Assembly (NCBI GenBank): GCA_017540815.1
Contig: JAFYAI010000159.1
Location: 1-60,693, forward strand
Direction: 5' to 3'
DNA from: Spirochaetales bacterium
GTDB taxonomy: Bacteria > Spirochaetota > GWE2-31-10 > MWDO01
Length of the DNA stretch: 60,693 bases
Below, in pieces: positions 8,218 through 16,664 of the stretch (the first letter of the stretch is position 1; the number at the start of each line of letters is the position of its first letter). The notes below the pieces were generated by a model. That model ran no database searches. It saw only the letters and a program-made list of their open reading frames with translations, and was not told the DNA's origin. The position numbers were made by a program, and so were the translations under genes.

Positions 8218-8405
8218 TTTTCGGAATAAAGATTACCTCCTTTATCCGAAAAAAACAGAACTATCGAATGTTGTCTCAAAATACACGGCTTGTCCGCTGG
8301 AGAGTCCGTGTCACTAATGGGACAATGGGATTTTGTGCATTCGAGGGTTCTGTTGTCTGAGGTAACATTAAGTGACACGGACTTTGTAGTTGATTACTCG
8401 AATGC
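8218..8405 (+). ncRNA. RNA-like element with competing helices, unassigned
   Basis: No convincing protein is encoded here. The transcript could form a hairpin at 8218-8252 with CCTCC in its loop, then a long broken helix: 8255-8261 with 8347-8353, 8265-8270 with 8338-8343, 8277-8282 with 8330-8335, and 8283-8288 with 8306-8311. The loops between the outer two helices are symmetric (3 by 3). A second, mutually exclusive pairing is AGTCCGTGTCACT near 8303-8315 with AGTGACACGGACT at 8371-8383, and another is 8337-8345 with 8397-8405. This could be a regulatory leader of the downstream lipoprotein gene, a free small RNA, or the ends of a mini transposable element. I do not recognise a known RNA family. 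The rest of 8406-8600 shows nothing clear. Confidence 0.4.
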
Positions 8406-8600
8406 GGAGATTCTTGCCTTATGAGAACAATTATTTCTTCTGCTTAAATTTTCCTTTATTGCATTAATCAATGTTTATCAATCAACAATTCATCGTATGG
8501 GTAAATTCAAGATACTGTTCGTCATTTTATAATGACAAATTTTTTGTATCTTAAAGGTCACTATGTATCAGTGAAAAAAACAAATTTAACGAGGTTTAAA

Positions 8601-8942
8601 ATGAAAAATTCAATGAAATGTTTATCTATTATTATGGTAATGATTATAATGATATTGACAGCATGTGCTCAGGGAAACACAGCCGACAATAATTCAACTA
8701 ACACTCAGACTGGTGTCGTCGGGAAATGGAAAACTTCAAGTGGGTTTATAGTAGAATTTAAAAATGCTCAAATTTATCTTGAAGATGGATCATCTTATGG
8801 AGAATACATTGGCAATGATGTTGAGGGCGAATTAATTGCTGGCAAAGGGACATATTCTAGCTATACATATGTCATTAATGGTAATAGTATGACTTGGACT
8901 AATAAAAATAATGGCGATAAACAATATTATACTCGAATATAG
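8601..8942 (+). CDS. Small lipoprotein with lipocalin-like domain
   Basis: A 113-residue predicted lipoprotein with a signal peptide, lipobox LTAC near residues 19-22, a short Asn/Thr-rich linker, and a small beta domain beginning VVGKWKTSSGF and ending NSMTWTNKNNG. The G-x-W opening and final polar strand resemble the lipoproteins at 43696, 45095 and 45525 and the tail of the TRAP permease at 57927. The start is ATG 8601 because GAGG lies at 8591-8594; an in-frame ATG at 8532 has no binding site and would hide the signal peptide. Function unknown. Confidence 0.7.
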   Translation: MKNSMKCLSIIMVMIIMILTACAQGNTADNNSTNTQTGVVGKWKTSSGFIVEFKNAQIYLEDGSSYGEYIGNDVEGELIAGKGTYSSYTYVINGNSMTWTNKNNGDKQYYTRI

Positions 8943-8960
8943 AATATCATCACAGCAGGT

Positions 8961-9141
8961 TTGGGCTGCAAGCCCAATGTTTTCAAGGAAAGGGTGGGAG
9001 TCAAGAGGGCGGGAAAACCTGCGACTACGAAAAGCTGGTTGTCCCGCCCTCTTGTCTACGCCGCTTTAGCGGCGACGCAGGGCGTGGCCCCCGACACGAT
9101 GTCGGGCGTGCCGACGGCTCATGGACGAATCAGCCGTCGGC
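8961..9141. repeat. Row of five GC-rich hairpins between convergent genes
   Basis: In 180 bases there are five inverted repeats: 8961-8967 with 8971-8977; 9002-9014 with 9042-9054 (13 bp perfect); 9060-9065 with 9068-9073; 9090-9096 with 9100-9106; and 9110-9119 with 9132-9141 (10 bp perfect). The stretch is much richer in G and C than the genome around it. It separates the lipoprotein gene from the ABC-F gene, so it can end both transcripts, but it lacks T-tracts and looks more like a mobile palindromic repeat cluster. The hairpin at 9090 has a relative at 2322. Confidence 0.6.
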
Positions 9142-9159
9142 TGCGGCAGCCCCAATTAA

Positions 9160-10989
9160 TTACAACATCTCATCATAATACTTCTTCTTCTCGTCATACT
9201 CATCCGACAAGACGGACAGACGCTCATACAGCGACTCAATCTGCTTATCAAGTTCTGACATTCTCTGACCGAGTTCGCGGATCTTGGCTGCATCGCCGGT
9301 CATAGTAGCCTGCTCAAATGAGTGACTGACTTCGGCAGACTCTGACTCAAGCGAAGTAATCTCGTCTTCAAGTTTATTCATCTGATTCTCAATGGGCTTT
9401 AGCTCTTTGGACTTTTGTGCAACAATGTCAGCACGCCACTTGCGGGTATCTTTCTTGCTGACGACAGGCTTAAGGCTCTCCGGCTCGGCTCGATCATCAG
9501 TCTCATTATCCCAGCCTATCTCCCGCAGGAAATCATCATAGCCGCCGTTATAGACCGTGATACCGCCGTGATCAAATATAATGAGTTTATTGACAAGAGT
9601 GCGGAGGAACATCTCATTATGAGTCGCAATAACCACCGCACCCTCAAATGCGTCAAGAGCCGCCAGCAGCGAATCGGCAGACTGCATATCCAGATGGTTA
9701 GTCGGCTCATCAAGCAGCAGCAGATTGCACGGAGTAGCGATGAGCTTACCCAGCATGACGCGGTTCTTCTCACCGCCGGACAGCACTCCGATACGCTTCT
9801 GAGAGTTATCCCCCTCAAACATCATCGCTCCTGCTATCGCCCGTGCAGTATAACGCTCTCTGTCACGGATTGCACTGTCTATCTCCTGCTCGACCGTATT
9901 CTGCGGATCAAGTGTCTGGACATTGGTCTGCTCAAAGAATCCTATCTTTACAGCAGGATGAGCATTAACCACACCTGACTGAGGCTGCAGCTTGCCGGCT
10001 AAGAGTTTAAGCAGCGTAGTCTTGCCCTTGCCATTCTTACCGATGATGCCCACGCGGTCATTCTGCTTGATCTCAAATGACAGATCCCTGATAATCTGCG
10101 TCCCGCCATATCCAAAACTCAAATGCTCCGCACCGAAAAACGACTTGGCAAACATAGGCTCGTAATTGAATGCGAAATCAAGATTCTTAATCTTCTCAAG
10201 AGCCTCTACTTTGGACATCTTGTCAAGAGTCTTGACTCTCGACTGCACTCGCGATGCCAGCGTCGCCTTATACCGAAATCTCTCTATAAATGTCTCAATC
10301 TCTTTACGCCGCTTATCATCATTAATACGAGTCTTCTCATATATCTCTTCTTCTCTTGCGATCTGGTCATACATCTTCGCAGTGTCACCTGCGATCTTCT
10401 TAACAGTTTGTCTGTGAATGGCAAGAGTATGTGTTGTAACTGCATCCATCAGGCTGCGGTCGTGCGATATGATAACCAGCTCATTATGCCAGCTCCGCAG
10501 AAATGATATAAGCCATCTGATACTGATAATATCGAGATAGTTGCCCGGCTCATCAAGCAGCAGCAGATTAGGCTCTGAGACAAGCAGCTTAGTCAGGTTC
10601 ATACGCACTTGGAATCCACCGGAGAACTCCTGCGGAGGCCGTTGCATATCTTCTTTGGAAAATCCCAATCCGCTAAGTATCTTCTCAGCCTGCCAAATCT
10701 GTTTAACACCGCTGTCATCGGGCTGCATCTCGGAGCAACATTCCGCAAGGACTGTCGGCTCTGTGAACTCCAACTGTTGCTTAAGATAACCGATTTTATA
10801 CCCTTTCGGAATGGTGATCGTACCGCTGTCAGGTTCTTCCTGACCGGTAATCAGCCGAAACAGAGTCGTCTTGCCGTGACCGTTGCGTCCGACAAGTCCG
10901 ATCTTTTCACCGGGATTGATATTGAATGTAACATTCTCGAAGAGTACCTGCGTTCCGTAGGACTTACTCAGATTAGTGACAGCTATCAT
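9160..10989 (-). CDS. ABC-F family ATPase
   Basis: A 609-residue soluble protein with two ABC ATPase domains and no membrane segments, so an ABC-F protein (translation factor type, as Uup/YdiF/EttA). The first domain has Walker A GRNGHGKTT, signature FSGGF and Walker B LLLLDEPGNYLD; the second has GKNGKGKTT, LSGGEKNR and LLLLDEPTNHLD. A charged inter-domain linker follows the first domain, and a C-terminal coiled coil (about 520-605) is present as in the Uup group. The first domain has DEPGNYLD instead of the usual DEPTNHLD. The start overlaps the end of the upstream YcxB-like gene by four bases. Confidence 0.88.
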   Translation of the reverse strand: MIAVTNLSKSYGTQVLFENVTFNINPGEKIGLVGRNGHGKTTLFRLITGQEEPDSGTITIPKGYKIGYLKQQLEFTEPTVLAECCSEMQPDDSGVKQIWQAEKILSGLGFSKEDMQRPPQEFSGGFQVRMNLTKLLVSEPNLLLLDEPGNYLDIISIRWLISFLRSWHNELVIISHDRSLMDAVTTHTLAIHRQTVKKIAGDTAKMYDQIAREEEIYEKTRINDDKRRKEIETFIERFRYKATLASRVQSRVKTLDKMSKVEALEKIKNLDFAFNYEPMFAKSFFGAEHLSFGYGGTQIIRDLSFEIKQNDRVGIIGKNGKGKTTLLKLLAGKLQPQSGVVNAHPAVKIGFFEQTNVQTLDPQNTVEQEIDSAIRDRERYTARAIAGAMMFEGDNSQKRIGVLSGGEKNRVMLGKLIATPCNLLLLDEPTNHLDMQSADSLLAALDAFEGAVVIATHNEMFLRTLVNKLIIFDHGGITVYNGGYDDFLREIGWDNETDDRAEPESLKPVVSKKDTRKWRADIVAQKSKELKPIENQMNKLEDEITSLESESAEVSHSFEQATMTGDAAKIRELGQRMSELDKQIESLYERLSVLSDEYDEKKKYYDEML

Positions 10990-11561
10990 TTGGTTTGAAC
11001 ACCTGTATGTATGACTTTATCGGAGAATGTCTCCGTCAGGAACTCGGTCAATACCGGCTGCACATCCTGAGGCACTGCATTGTGCGGGATAACCAGAGAC
11101 CGAGACTCTTCTTTCAGAATGAGATAAGTCTTGTTTGTGCACACTTCAACCGAAAGAATATCGTCACCTACAACCTGATAACTCTGCCCGTCTGTCGCCA
11201 CATCCAGCAGTCCGTCAGACACACTGACAGTTATGGGAACAAGTTTCAGCCTGCCGTGCCTCTGCTTAGCGAATGCCTCGTCTTTAATGGAGTTACGATA
11301 AAACCACGGGAAAAGGAAATACCACAAGATACCGACAACAACCATCGACCCGATCATCAGATACCGATCAAACGGCTGCTCCATTCGGAATACAGCATAC
11401 AACACAGCAACAAGCACATACGCCAGCACAAATATCCTGCCGTTCCAGATATTACGCTTGAAATGCGGCGACACTGCAAAAGAATAAATATTCAATGCTG
11501 AAATATCTTCTACAGCATTAGTATAACTAAATGAAAAATCGTTCTTATCCAAAGAATACAC
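10986..11561 (-). CDS. YcxB-like membrane protein
   Basis: A 191-residue protein with two transmembrane segments near residues 43-60 and 68-85, then a soluble beta-rich domain of about 100 residues. This layout, with the closing IPHNAVPQD-like strand, is that of YcxB-type proteins of unknown role. The start given is GTG at 11561, inside the last codons of mntP; TTG at 11552 has a better spaced AAAAGG and could be the true start. It overlaps both neighbours, so mntP, this gene and the ABC-F gene form one operon. Confidence 0.65.
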   Translation of the reverse strand: MYSLDKNDFSFSYTNAVEDISALNIYSFAVSPHFKRNIWNGRIFVLAYVLVAVLYAVFRMEQPFDRYLMIGSMVVVGILWYFLFPWFYRNSIKDEAFAKQRHGRLKLVPITVSVSDGLLDVATDGQSYQVVGDDILSVEVCTNKTYLILKEESRSLVIPHNAVPQDVQPVLTEFLTETFSDKVIHTGVQTK

Positions 11562-12144
11562 CTTTTATAAAAATTTCTACTCCGATGCCGATCAGTATCA
11601 CACCACCGACAATCTCGGATTTATCTGCTAATCTTACTCCAATCCTGCGTCCGAATAACAATCCGACAATACATATAACAAATGTCTCACCGGCAATAAT
11701 CAGTGCAGCAGTCAAAGCATGCCGGATGTCATATTCTGCGATGGTAAATCCGACTGATAACGCATCAATCGAAGTTGCGATCCCCTGCATCAGCAGCATC
11801 CAGATGGTCAGTGTCTTAGCCGCAGCATCATCGTTCGCTTGATCGCCGCCTTTGAGCCCCTCGACCAACATATTGATGCCGATAACCATCAGCAGAGCCA
11901 AAGCAATCCACGGCACATACTTGGTCAGCACTTCAAAATAACTGACAAGAGTATGAACGCACACCCAACCTATAACCGGCATCAGAAATTGGAAGAATGC
12001 GTACACTCCGGCAATACCGCACATTCTTAGTCGAGGCATATCAGGCTCGCGGATGCCATTGACAATCGACACGGAGAACGCATCCATTGCCAAGCCTACA
12101 CCAAGCAGTGCACTATTGACAAAAAAACTAACGCTCCAACTCAT
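11545..12144 (-). CDS. mntP: Manganese efflux pump MntP
   Basis: A 199-residue six-helix membrane protein. It has the two internal repeats of MntP/YebN with the conserved acidic motifs AMDAFS near residue 20 and ATSIDALSVG near residue 124, where the Asp residues are needed for manganese export. A cytoplasmic loop near 98-108 is charged. The start ATG has AAGGT six bases upstream. It lies 54 bases after the antiporter gene, which leaves no room for a manganese riboswitch in front of it. Confidence 0.9.
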   Translation of the reverse strand: MSWSVSFFVNSALLGVGLAMDAFSVSIVNGIREPDMPRLRMCGIAGVYAFFQFLMPVIGWVCVHTLVSYFEVLTKYVPWIALALLMVIGINMLVEGLKGGDQANDDAAAKTLTIWMLLMQGIATSIDALSVGFTIAEYDIRHALTAALIIAGETFVICIVGLLFGRRIGVRLADKSEIVGGVILIGIGVEIFIKGVFFG

Positions 12145-12198
12145 ATTCTTACCTTAACTTTTTAATATTTTCATGAACGGGTTTGATTCATCGAACCA

Positions 12199-13221
12199 TT
12201 ATTTCGTCAGCCACGGCACACCGGTATAGTTAAGCACAACATATCCTATATATATCAGCAGCAGCAGGATGCCGCTTATCCTGGTAAGCCGCCATCTGAC
12301 ACGCATACATACCATGAGCAGCAATGCGACCAACAGCATCATCGGCAATATAAAATACATCATCATCATATCAGGCTTATCACCTGCCATAAGTGACAAA
12401 TCACCTATAAGTCCTGTTATCCCAAGAATGCCGAGTATATTGAAGATATTGCTGCCTATTATATTGCCGAGACTAAGATCCGACTTCTTCTTCACAATAC
12501 CCATAATAGTTACAGCCAGTTCCGGCAGAGATGTACCGAGAGCAACAACAGTCGCACTGATGATCCCCTCCGGTATATGTATCGCTTCGGCAATAATGAT
12601 GACATTGCCGACCATCACTTCCGAACCAAAATATATCCCTACAAATCCGACTATAAACAGTAGCACGGCAATGCCAACAGACTTGATCTTGCTGTCTCCG
12701 CCATCATCGGTCTCCAACGCAGAGTTATCGAACTTAACCAAACAAACAAGATAAACAATGATAGACGCAAACATTATGAAACTCTCTATCTTGTTGATGC
12801 GGAACTCCTGTCCGTCGAAGAAAAATGCGAAAAGCACTAACATCACTGTCGCTCCAAGCATAACAAGCCCGTCACGATAGAAGACTTTCTTATCAAATGA
12901 TATACTGCCCATCATCAGAGCCGACACACCCAATATCAAAGCGATATTGGTAATATTAGACCCGGTAATGTTGCCCATAGCGATAGTCGCTCTACCGCGT
13001 ACAATACCGCTGATATTGGTAGCCAACTCCGGCAGTGATGTGCCTATACTGACAAGTGTGAGACCGATGACCAGTTCACTGACATGGAACTTTCGTGCGA
13101 AGAATACAGCAGAGTCAACGAAGAAGTCACTGCCTTTAATAAGCATAACTAAACCAATGATAAAAAACAAAATATTCACGATAAGCGGAACATTCTGAAA
13201 TAATTCGTTCAAATAATTCAT
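12199..13221 (-). CDS. CaCA-family calcium/sodium antiporter
   Basis: A 340-residue membrane protein with about ten helices and the two alpha repeats of the Ca2+:cation antiporter family: SIGTSLPELATN near residue 58 and ALGTSLPELAVT near residue 228, each followed by a GNI(T/I)GSNI(T/F)N motif. It resembles YrbG. It would exchange calcium for sodium or protons across the inner membrane. The gene starts the mntP/YcxB/ABC-F operon and has GGAGTG in front of its ATG. Confidence 0.88.
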   Translation of the reverse strand: MNYLNELFQNVPLIVNILFFIIGLVMLIKGSDFFVDSAVFFARKFHVSELVIGLTLVSIGTSLPELATNISGIVRGRATIAMGNITGSNITNIALILGVSALMMGSISFDKKVFYRDGLVMLGATVMLVLFAFFFDGQEFRINKIESFIMFASIIVYLVCLVKFDNSALETDDGGDSKIKSVGIAVLLFIVGFVGIYFGSEVMVGNVIIIAEAIHIPEGIISATVVALGTSLPELAVTIMGIVKKKSDLSLGNIIGSNIFNILGILGITGLIGDLSLMAGDKPDMMMMYFILPMMLLVALLLMVCMRVRWRLTRISGILLLLIYIGYVVLNYTGVPWLTK

Positions 13222-13294
13222 ACATCACTCCGTTTCTTTCCAATCAATATAATAACTAAGAAAACAAAAAAAGTAAAGAATAATTTTCAGAAAA

Positions 13295-14410
13295 TTATTG
13301 TTCACTTTCCAAAGTTTTAAGCATATCTTTCGCTTTAAGATCATCAGGATATATCTCCAATATAACCTGACAATATTTCACTGCGGCGGCAATGTCGCCT
13401 TTACGGTAATTCATAACGGCGAGATTGCTCATAATCGAAGCGTCATCCGGATTATACCGCAATGCTTTACCGAAATATAACTCACTCTTGCTATAGTCAG
13501 CGAGGTTCATATAATCAAGTCCCATCTCATTATAGATGTCTGACGAATCGATATTAAACTCGGCGGCTTTACTCAAGTCATCAAGTGCCGCTTTGTAATC
13601 AGTATTATTACGCTTGGCAATCGCACGCATATAGTAGCCGCTCCACGACTGCGGGAACTTCGCAATATATTTGGAGAGGAACTCGATCGCATCTGTGTAT
13701 TTCTCGGATTGGATAAGGCTCATACCCATATCGTAGTCTTCATCCTCAATGCCGAGATTTTCTATATCCATAAACAATTTCTTCACTTCTTCAATGCGTT
13801 CCTCATCCTTAGAAATGCGGACAAACTCTTTGAAATACTCTACCGCTTTATCGTAATTCTCACGCAGCAGATAGAATCGACCAAGATAGAAATATGCCGA
13901 CTCATTCTTCTCTTCGAACTCTTCGACAACTTTGAACATTTCATACGCTAACTCGGAATATTTATCCGACTCAGTGTCCTGACCATTCTCGGCAAGATGC
14001 TGCGAATACTCATCGTAAGAGACTGCGAGGTTGAGATTAGTATCTATCGAATCGGGATTAAGTGCGATGAGTGTCTTAAACATATCGAATGCTTCGATAA
14101 AGTGATTATTCTTCTCTGCCTCATACGCAACTGACGACAGCCGCCCTTCGATATTGGGATCGACATGATAGATGAAGTCACGGTAATAATCGATGTGCTG
14201 GTTGTCAGGCTCAGCGGTGATGACCTTGATCATACCGGTCATGATATTGTCAGGAGTCAGCTGCTCCGGTGAGAACTTAGACTTATCCTCGACAAACACA
14301 GGCAGCATAACATCATCGCGAATATCGAACCCGTTAATCTTGAAATTCTGCTGTCCTTCCATTGAAATGAAAAGAACATCTGCCAACTCATCACTGTTTA
14401 ACTCACTCAT
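13295..14410 (-). CDS. TPR-repeat protein
   Basis: A 371-residue cytosolic protein. From about residue 135 to the end it is built of tetratricopeptide repeats: the pattern W/Y-x3-G/A-x7-Y/A-x3-A-x4-P is seen in AYFYLGRFYLLRENYDKAVE, GYYMRAIAKRNNTDYKAALD, IYNEMGLDYMNLADYSKSEL and the last repeat with ILEIYPDD. The N-terminal 100 residues are a separate alpha/beta segment without a recognised family. AAGGAG stands before the ATG. Such proteins act as assembly platforms; the partner is unknown. Confidence 0.8.
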   Translation of the reverse strand: MSELNSDELADVLFISMEGQQNFKINGFDIRDDVMLPVFVEDKSKFSPEQLTPDNIMTGMIKVITAEPDNQHIDYYRDFIYHVDPNIEGRLSSVAYEAEKNNHFIEAFDMFKTLIALNPDSIDTNLNLAVSYDEYSQHLAENGQDTESDKYSELAYEMFKVVEEFEEKNESAYFYLGRFYLLRENYDKAVEYFKEFVRISKDEERIEEVKKLFMDIENLGIEDEDYDMGMSLIQSEKYTDAIEFLSKYIAKFPQSWSGYYMRAIAKRNNTDYKAALDDLSKAAEFNIDSSDIYNEMGLDYMNLADYSKSELYFGKALRYNPDDASIMSNLAVMNYRKGDIAAAVKYCQVILEIYPDDLKAKDMLKTLESEQ

Positions 14411-14472
14411 AATTACTCCTTTAACTCGTCCACCCTAAATGAAATTCCGAAACAAGTTCGGAATGACATAAA

Positions 14473-15180
14473 TCAAGCATTTTTATGCTTGCTCTTCATA
14501 AACTCATGATACCCGTCTCTTCGCAGCTTGCATGACGGACACTTGCCGCAGCCCATTCCGTAATCATTCATCGTCGTGTCGCCGTTATAGCAAGTCAAAG
14601 TATTCTGCAGAATGAAGTCAAGACAGCCCATATCGTCTGCCATAGCAAACTCTTCAGCCTTAGTCTTATTCATAAGTGGCGTATGAATGCGTATAGCATT
14701 CTCAGGATCATCCGTTGCAAGGTTAAGCGTCTGCTCACAGGACTTGATAAACACATCACGGCAGTCAGCATAGCCGGAGTAATCGACCTCGCACACACCG
14801 ATAACAAGATCACGCACACCGAGACTGCCTGCCCAGCCTGCCGCAGCTGTCAGGAAAAACATATTGCGGTATGGAACGAAGCTCGACGGCACATTGCGAT
14901 ATATACTGTGCTGTCCGTAATTATCGGAGCCGCCTGACAGCAGATCCGAGATGACTATATCCTTGATGAAAGACAGATCTATCAGCTTATGCGGCACATT
15001 AAGAGTCTCACAAATCTTGGCTGCCATATCTGTCTCATGAGCGTGCTTCTGATTATAGAAGAAACTGCACGCATACACATCATCGAAATGCTTCTTCGCC
15101 CAAAATAAGCAAGTCGCAGAATCCTGTCCTCCGCTAATCAGCACAAGTGCTGATGTTCTGTTTGTATTTTGCCCGCTCAT
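14473..15180 (-). CDS. queC: 7-cyano-7-deazaguanine synthase QueC
   Basis: A 235-residue enzyme that turns 7-carboxy-7-deazaguanine into preQ0 using ATP and ammonia. It has the PP-loop SGGQDS near residue 16-21 and the C-terminal zinc cluster with Cys residues in LTCYNGD and in GCGKCPSCKLR. The ATG overlaps the queE stop codon by four bases. With queE and queD it makes preQ0, the precursor of queuosine in tRNA. Confidence 0.95.
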   Translation of the reverse strand: MSGQNTNRTSALVLISGGQDSATCLFWAKKHFDDVYACSFFYNQKHAHETDMAAKICETLNVPHKLIDLSFIKDIVISDLLSGGSDNYGQHSIYRNVPSSFVPYRNMFFLTAAAGWAGSLGVRDLVIGVCEVDYSGYADCRDVFIKSCEQTLNLATDDPENAIRIHTPLMNKTKAEEFAMADDMGCLDFILQNTLTCYNGDTTMNDYGMGCGKCPSCKLRRDGYHEFMKSKHKNA

Positions 15181-15887
15181 ACGCCTCTTTTTTCACCCCA
15201 TATTATTTTGTGCAGCTGCACGCTTATCGCCGCATTGAGTTTATTACTCAGAATGAAGTCAGCCAGCTTAGTCAGCTCTATCCGACCTGTCTGCGGAGAC
15301 AGATAAACTCGGACCAACTCATTCTCACGGCGGATCATTTCGATCTTTTTCTTTATATATGGCAGATCGCTCTCGTCAGTGACGAACTTGATCACATCAT
15401 GGTCAGTCCTCATCCTGCGAATGTTATCAATGCAGAATGTCTCACCGCCGCCGGCGGAAGGAGTTTTCCAGTCAAGCACATAATGCAGATTGTCAGGTGC
15501 AGCCTCATCGATCGGCACAGAACCGTTAGTCTCAACATAGAACTGCACATCCGGCAGCCGCTTCGCTATATCAGTCACAATTGTGCTACGCGGCTTAAGC
15601 AGAGGCTCTCCTCCGGTAAACAGAATGATTATGCCGGGATATGACACCATTACCCGATCTATCTCATCGCACAATTGTGCCGGAGTCAGTGTCTCATTGA
15701 TCTCATTACGATACGGTGTATCGCAGTAGCGGCAGGATAGATTGCAGCCGGAGAAACGCACCAGATACATCGGCTGCCCCATCGTCGGAGCTTCACCGCT
15801 TATCGTGATGAACCGCTCAACGATCGGCAATTTCTGCCCTAATCGGATTTCTTCCATTATATTATCATCGAGTATCAGACTGTCCAT
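15177..15887 (-). CDS. queE: 7-carboxy-7-deazaguanine synthase QueE
   Basis: A 236-residue radical SAM enzyme that rearranges 6-carboxytetrahydropterin to 7-carboxy-7-deazaguanine. The cluster motif is CNLSCRYC near residues 49-56 (the usual CxxxCxxC), preceded by the substrate-binding GEAPTMGQP segment, and the GGEP motif follows near 91-96. The gene carries two copies of the palindrome CACAATTGTG (15576 and 15670), read in two different frames. It sits between queD and queC in a tight operon. Confidence 0.95.
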   Translation of the reverse strand: MDSLILDDNIMEEIRLGQKLPIVERFITISGEAPTMGQPMYLVRFSGCNLSCRYCDTPYRNEINETLTPAQLCDEIDRVMVSYPGIIILFTGGEPLLKPRSTIVTDIAKRLPDVQFYVETNGSVPIDEAAPDNLHYVLDWKTPSAGGGETFCIDNIRRMRTDHDVIKFVTDESDLPYIKKKIEMIRRENELVRVYLSPQTGRIELTKLADFILSNKLNAAISVQLHKIIWGEKRGV

Positions 15888-15890
15888 TCG

Positions 15891-16250
15891 TCAGAAGTCT
15901 CCCAACTCGCAGTAAGAGTGCTTCATCACGGACTTCTCATACAGTCTTATCTTGAATGACAAATTCGGCGAATCCTGCTTAAATACCTTATAAATGTGAC
16001 GGCAGATATTCTCCGCAGTCGGATTGAAGTCACAAACTTCGTTCAGATCAGTGTGATCATAAGCGGAGATTACTTTCTTGAGATTATTGAAGTCCCACAG
16101 AATGCCGTTATCAGCCAGCTGCGACTCATCGCCTCTTACCCAAACGCACACCTGCCATGTATGGCCATGTCTCTCGGCACACTTGCCGTTATAATTCTCC
16201 AAATGATGTGCCGCATCAAAATAATCTTCTGTATATATAGTTATCTGCAT
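15891..16250 (-). CDS. queD: 6-carboxytetrahydropterin synthase QueD
   Basis: A 119-residue member of the 6-pyruvoyltetrahydropterin synthase fold. The zinc histidines are in AAHHLE (residues 14-15) and HGHTW (28, 30), with the catalytic Cys in GKCAERHGH; the Asp-His pair in AYDHTDLNE and the Glu near the C terminus are also present. It is the first gene of the queD-queE-queC operon. A TATAAT on the minus strand at 16268-16273 and GAGGT close to the ATG give a very short leader, so no preQ1 riboswitch fits in front. Confidence 0.94.
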   Translation of the reverse strand: MQITIYTEDYFDAAHHLENYNGKCAERHGHTWQVCVWVRGDESQLADNGILWDFNNLKKVISAYDHTDLNEVCDFNPTAENICRHIYKVFKQDSPNLSFKIRLYEKSVMKHSYCELGDF

Positions 16251-16267
16251 TGTGACCTCGATAGAAT

Positions 16268-16296
16268 ATTATAACAAAAAATCCGAAAAATCAACA
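16268..16296 (-). promoter_or_regulatory. Promoter of the queDEC operon
   Basis: On the minus strand TATAAT (16268-16273) has a TTGA-containing -35 region near 16291-16296. It lies within the terminator hairpin of the panC-panD operon, so the two signals overlap. Confidence 0.5.
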
Positions 16297-16314
16297 GATT
16301 TTTTCGGATTTTTT
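16276..16314 (-). terminator. Terminator of the panC-panD operon
   Basis: A 15-bp stem (16276-16290 with 16300-16314) with A-tract and T-tract arms follows the panD stop codon within a few bases. Confidence 0.8.
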
Positions 16315-16316
16315 GG

Positions 16317-16664
16317 TTATCGCTTCTTATTCTGCTTATCCACCAGCACAACTGTCGGCTTATGTGCGGCGGCTTCTTTCTCGTCCATAAGGGCATACGC
16401 CACGATGACAACTTCATCACCGGGATAGCCCAGCCGAGCCGCCGGACCGTTAAGACATATCACTCCGCTGCCTCGCGGACCTGCGATAGTATAAGTCTCA
16501 AGGCGTGAACCGTTGCTCATATTCAGCACCTGCACCCGCTCATGCTCAAACATCTTCGCAGCGTCGAGCAAGTCCTGATCCACCGTAATGCTGCCTTCGT
16601 ATGCAAGCACAGCTTCCGTCACTGTCGCACGATGTATTTTTGATTTCATCATATTTACCAGCAT
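16317..16664 (-). CDS. panD: Aspartate 1-decarboxylase PanD
   Basis: A 115-residue pyruvoyl enzyme that makes beta-alanine from aspartate. The self-cleavage site is the Gly-Ser pair in YEGSITVD near residues 22-29, with the substrate Lys in MKSKIHRATVT and the NGPAARLGYPGD stretch also conserved. Its start lies inside the end of panC (10-base overlap) with GGGAG seven bases upstream, so the two pantothenate genes are coupled. Confidence 0.95.
   Translation of the reverse strand: MLVNMMKSKIHRATVTEAVLAYEGSITVDQDLLDAAKMFEHERVQVLNMSNGSRLETYTIAGPRGSGVICLNGPAARLGYPGDEVVIVAYALMDEKEAAAHKPTVVLVDKQNKKR

Noticed and set aside
8961..9305. Open frame of 114 codons on the plus strand
   Set aside because: It runs through the hairpin row and into the antisense strand of the ABC-F gene, is full of Arg, Ser and Thr, and has no ribosome binding site.
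12145..12198. Possible manganese (yybP-ykoY) riboswitch before mntP
   Set aside because: Only 54 bases separate the genes and none of the conserved riboswitch segments is seen; mntP appears to be within an operon.
16251..16316. Possible preQ1 riboswitch before queDEC
   Set aside because: The space is filled by the panD terminator and the promoter; the leader is about ten bases long, too short for the aptamer.
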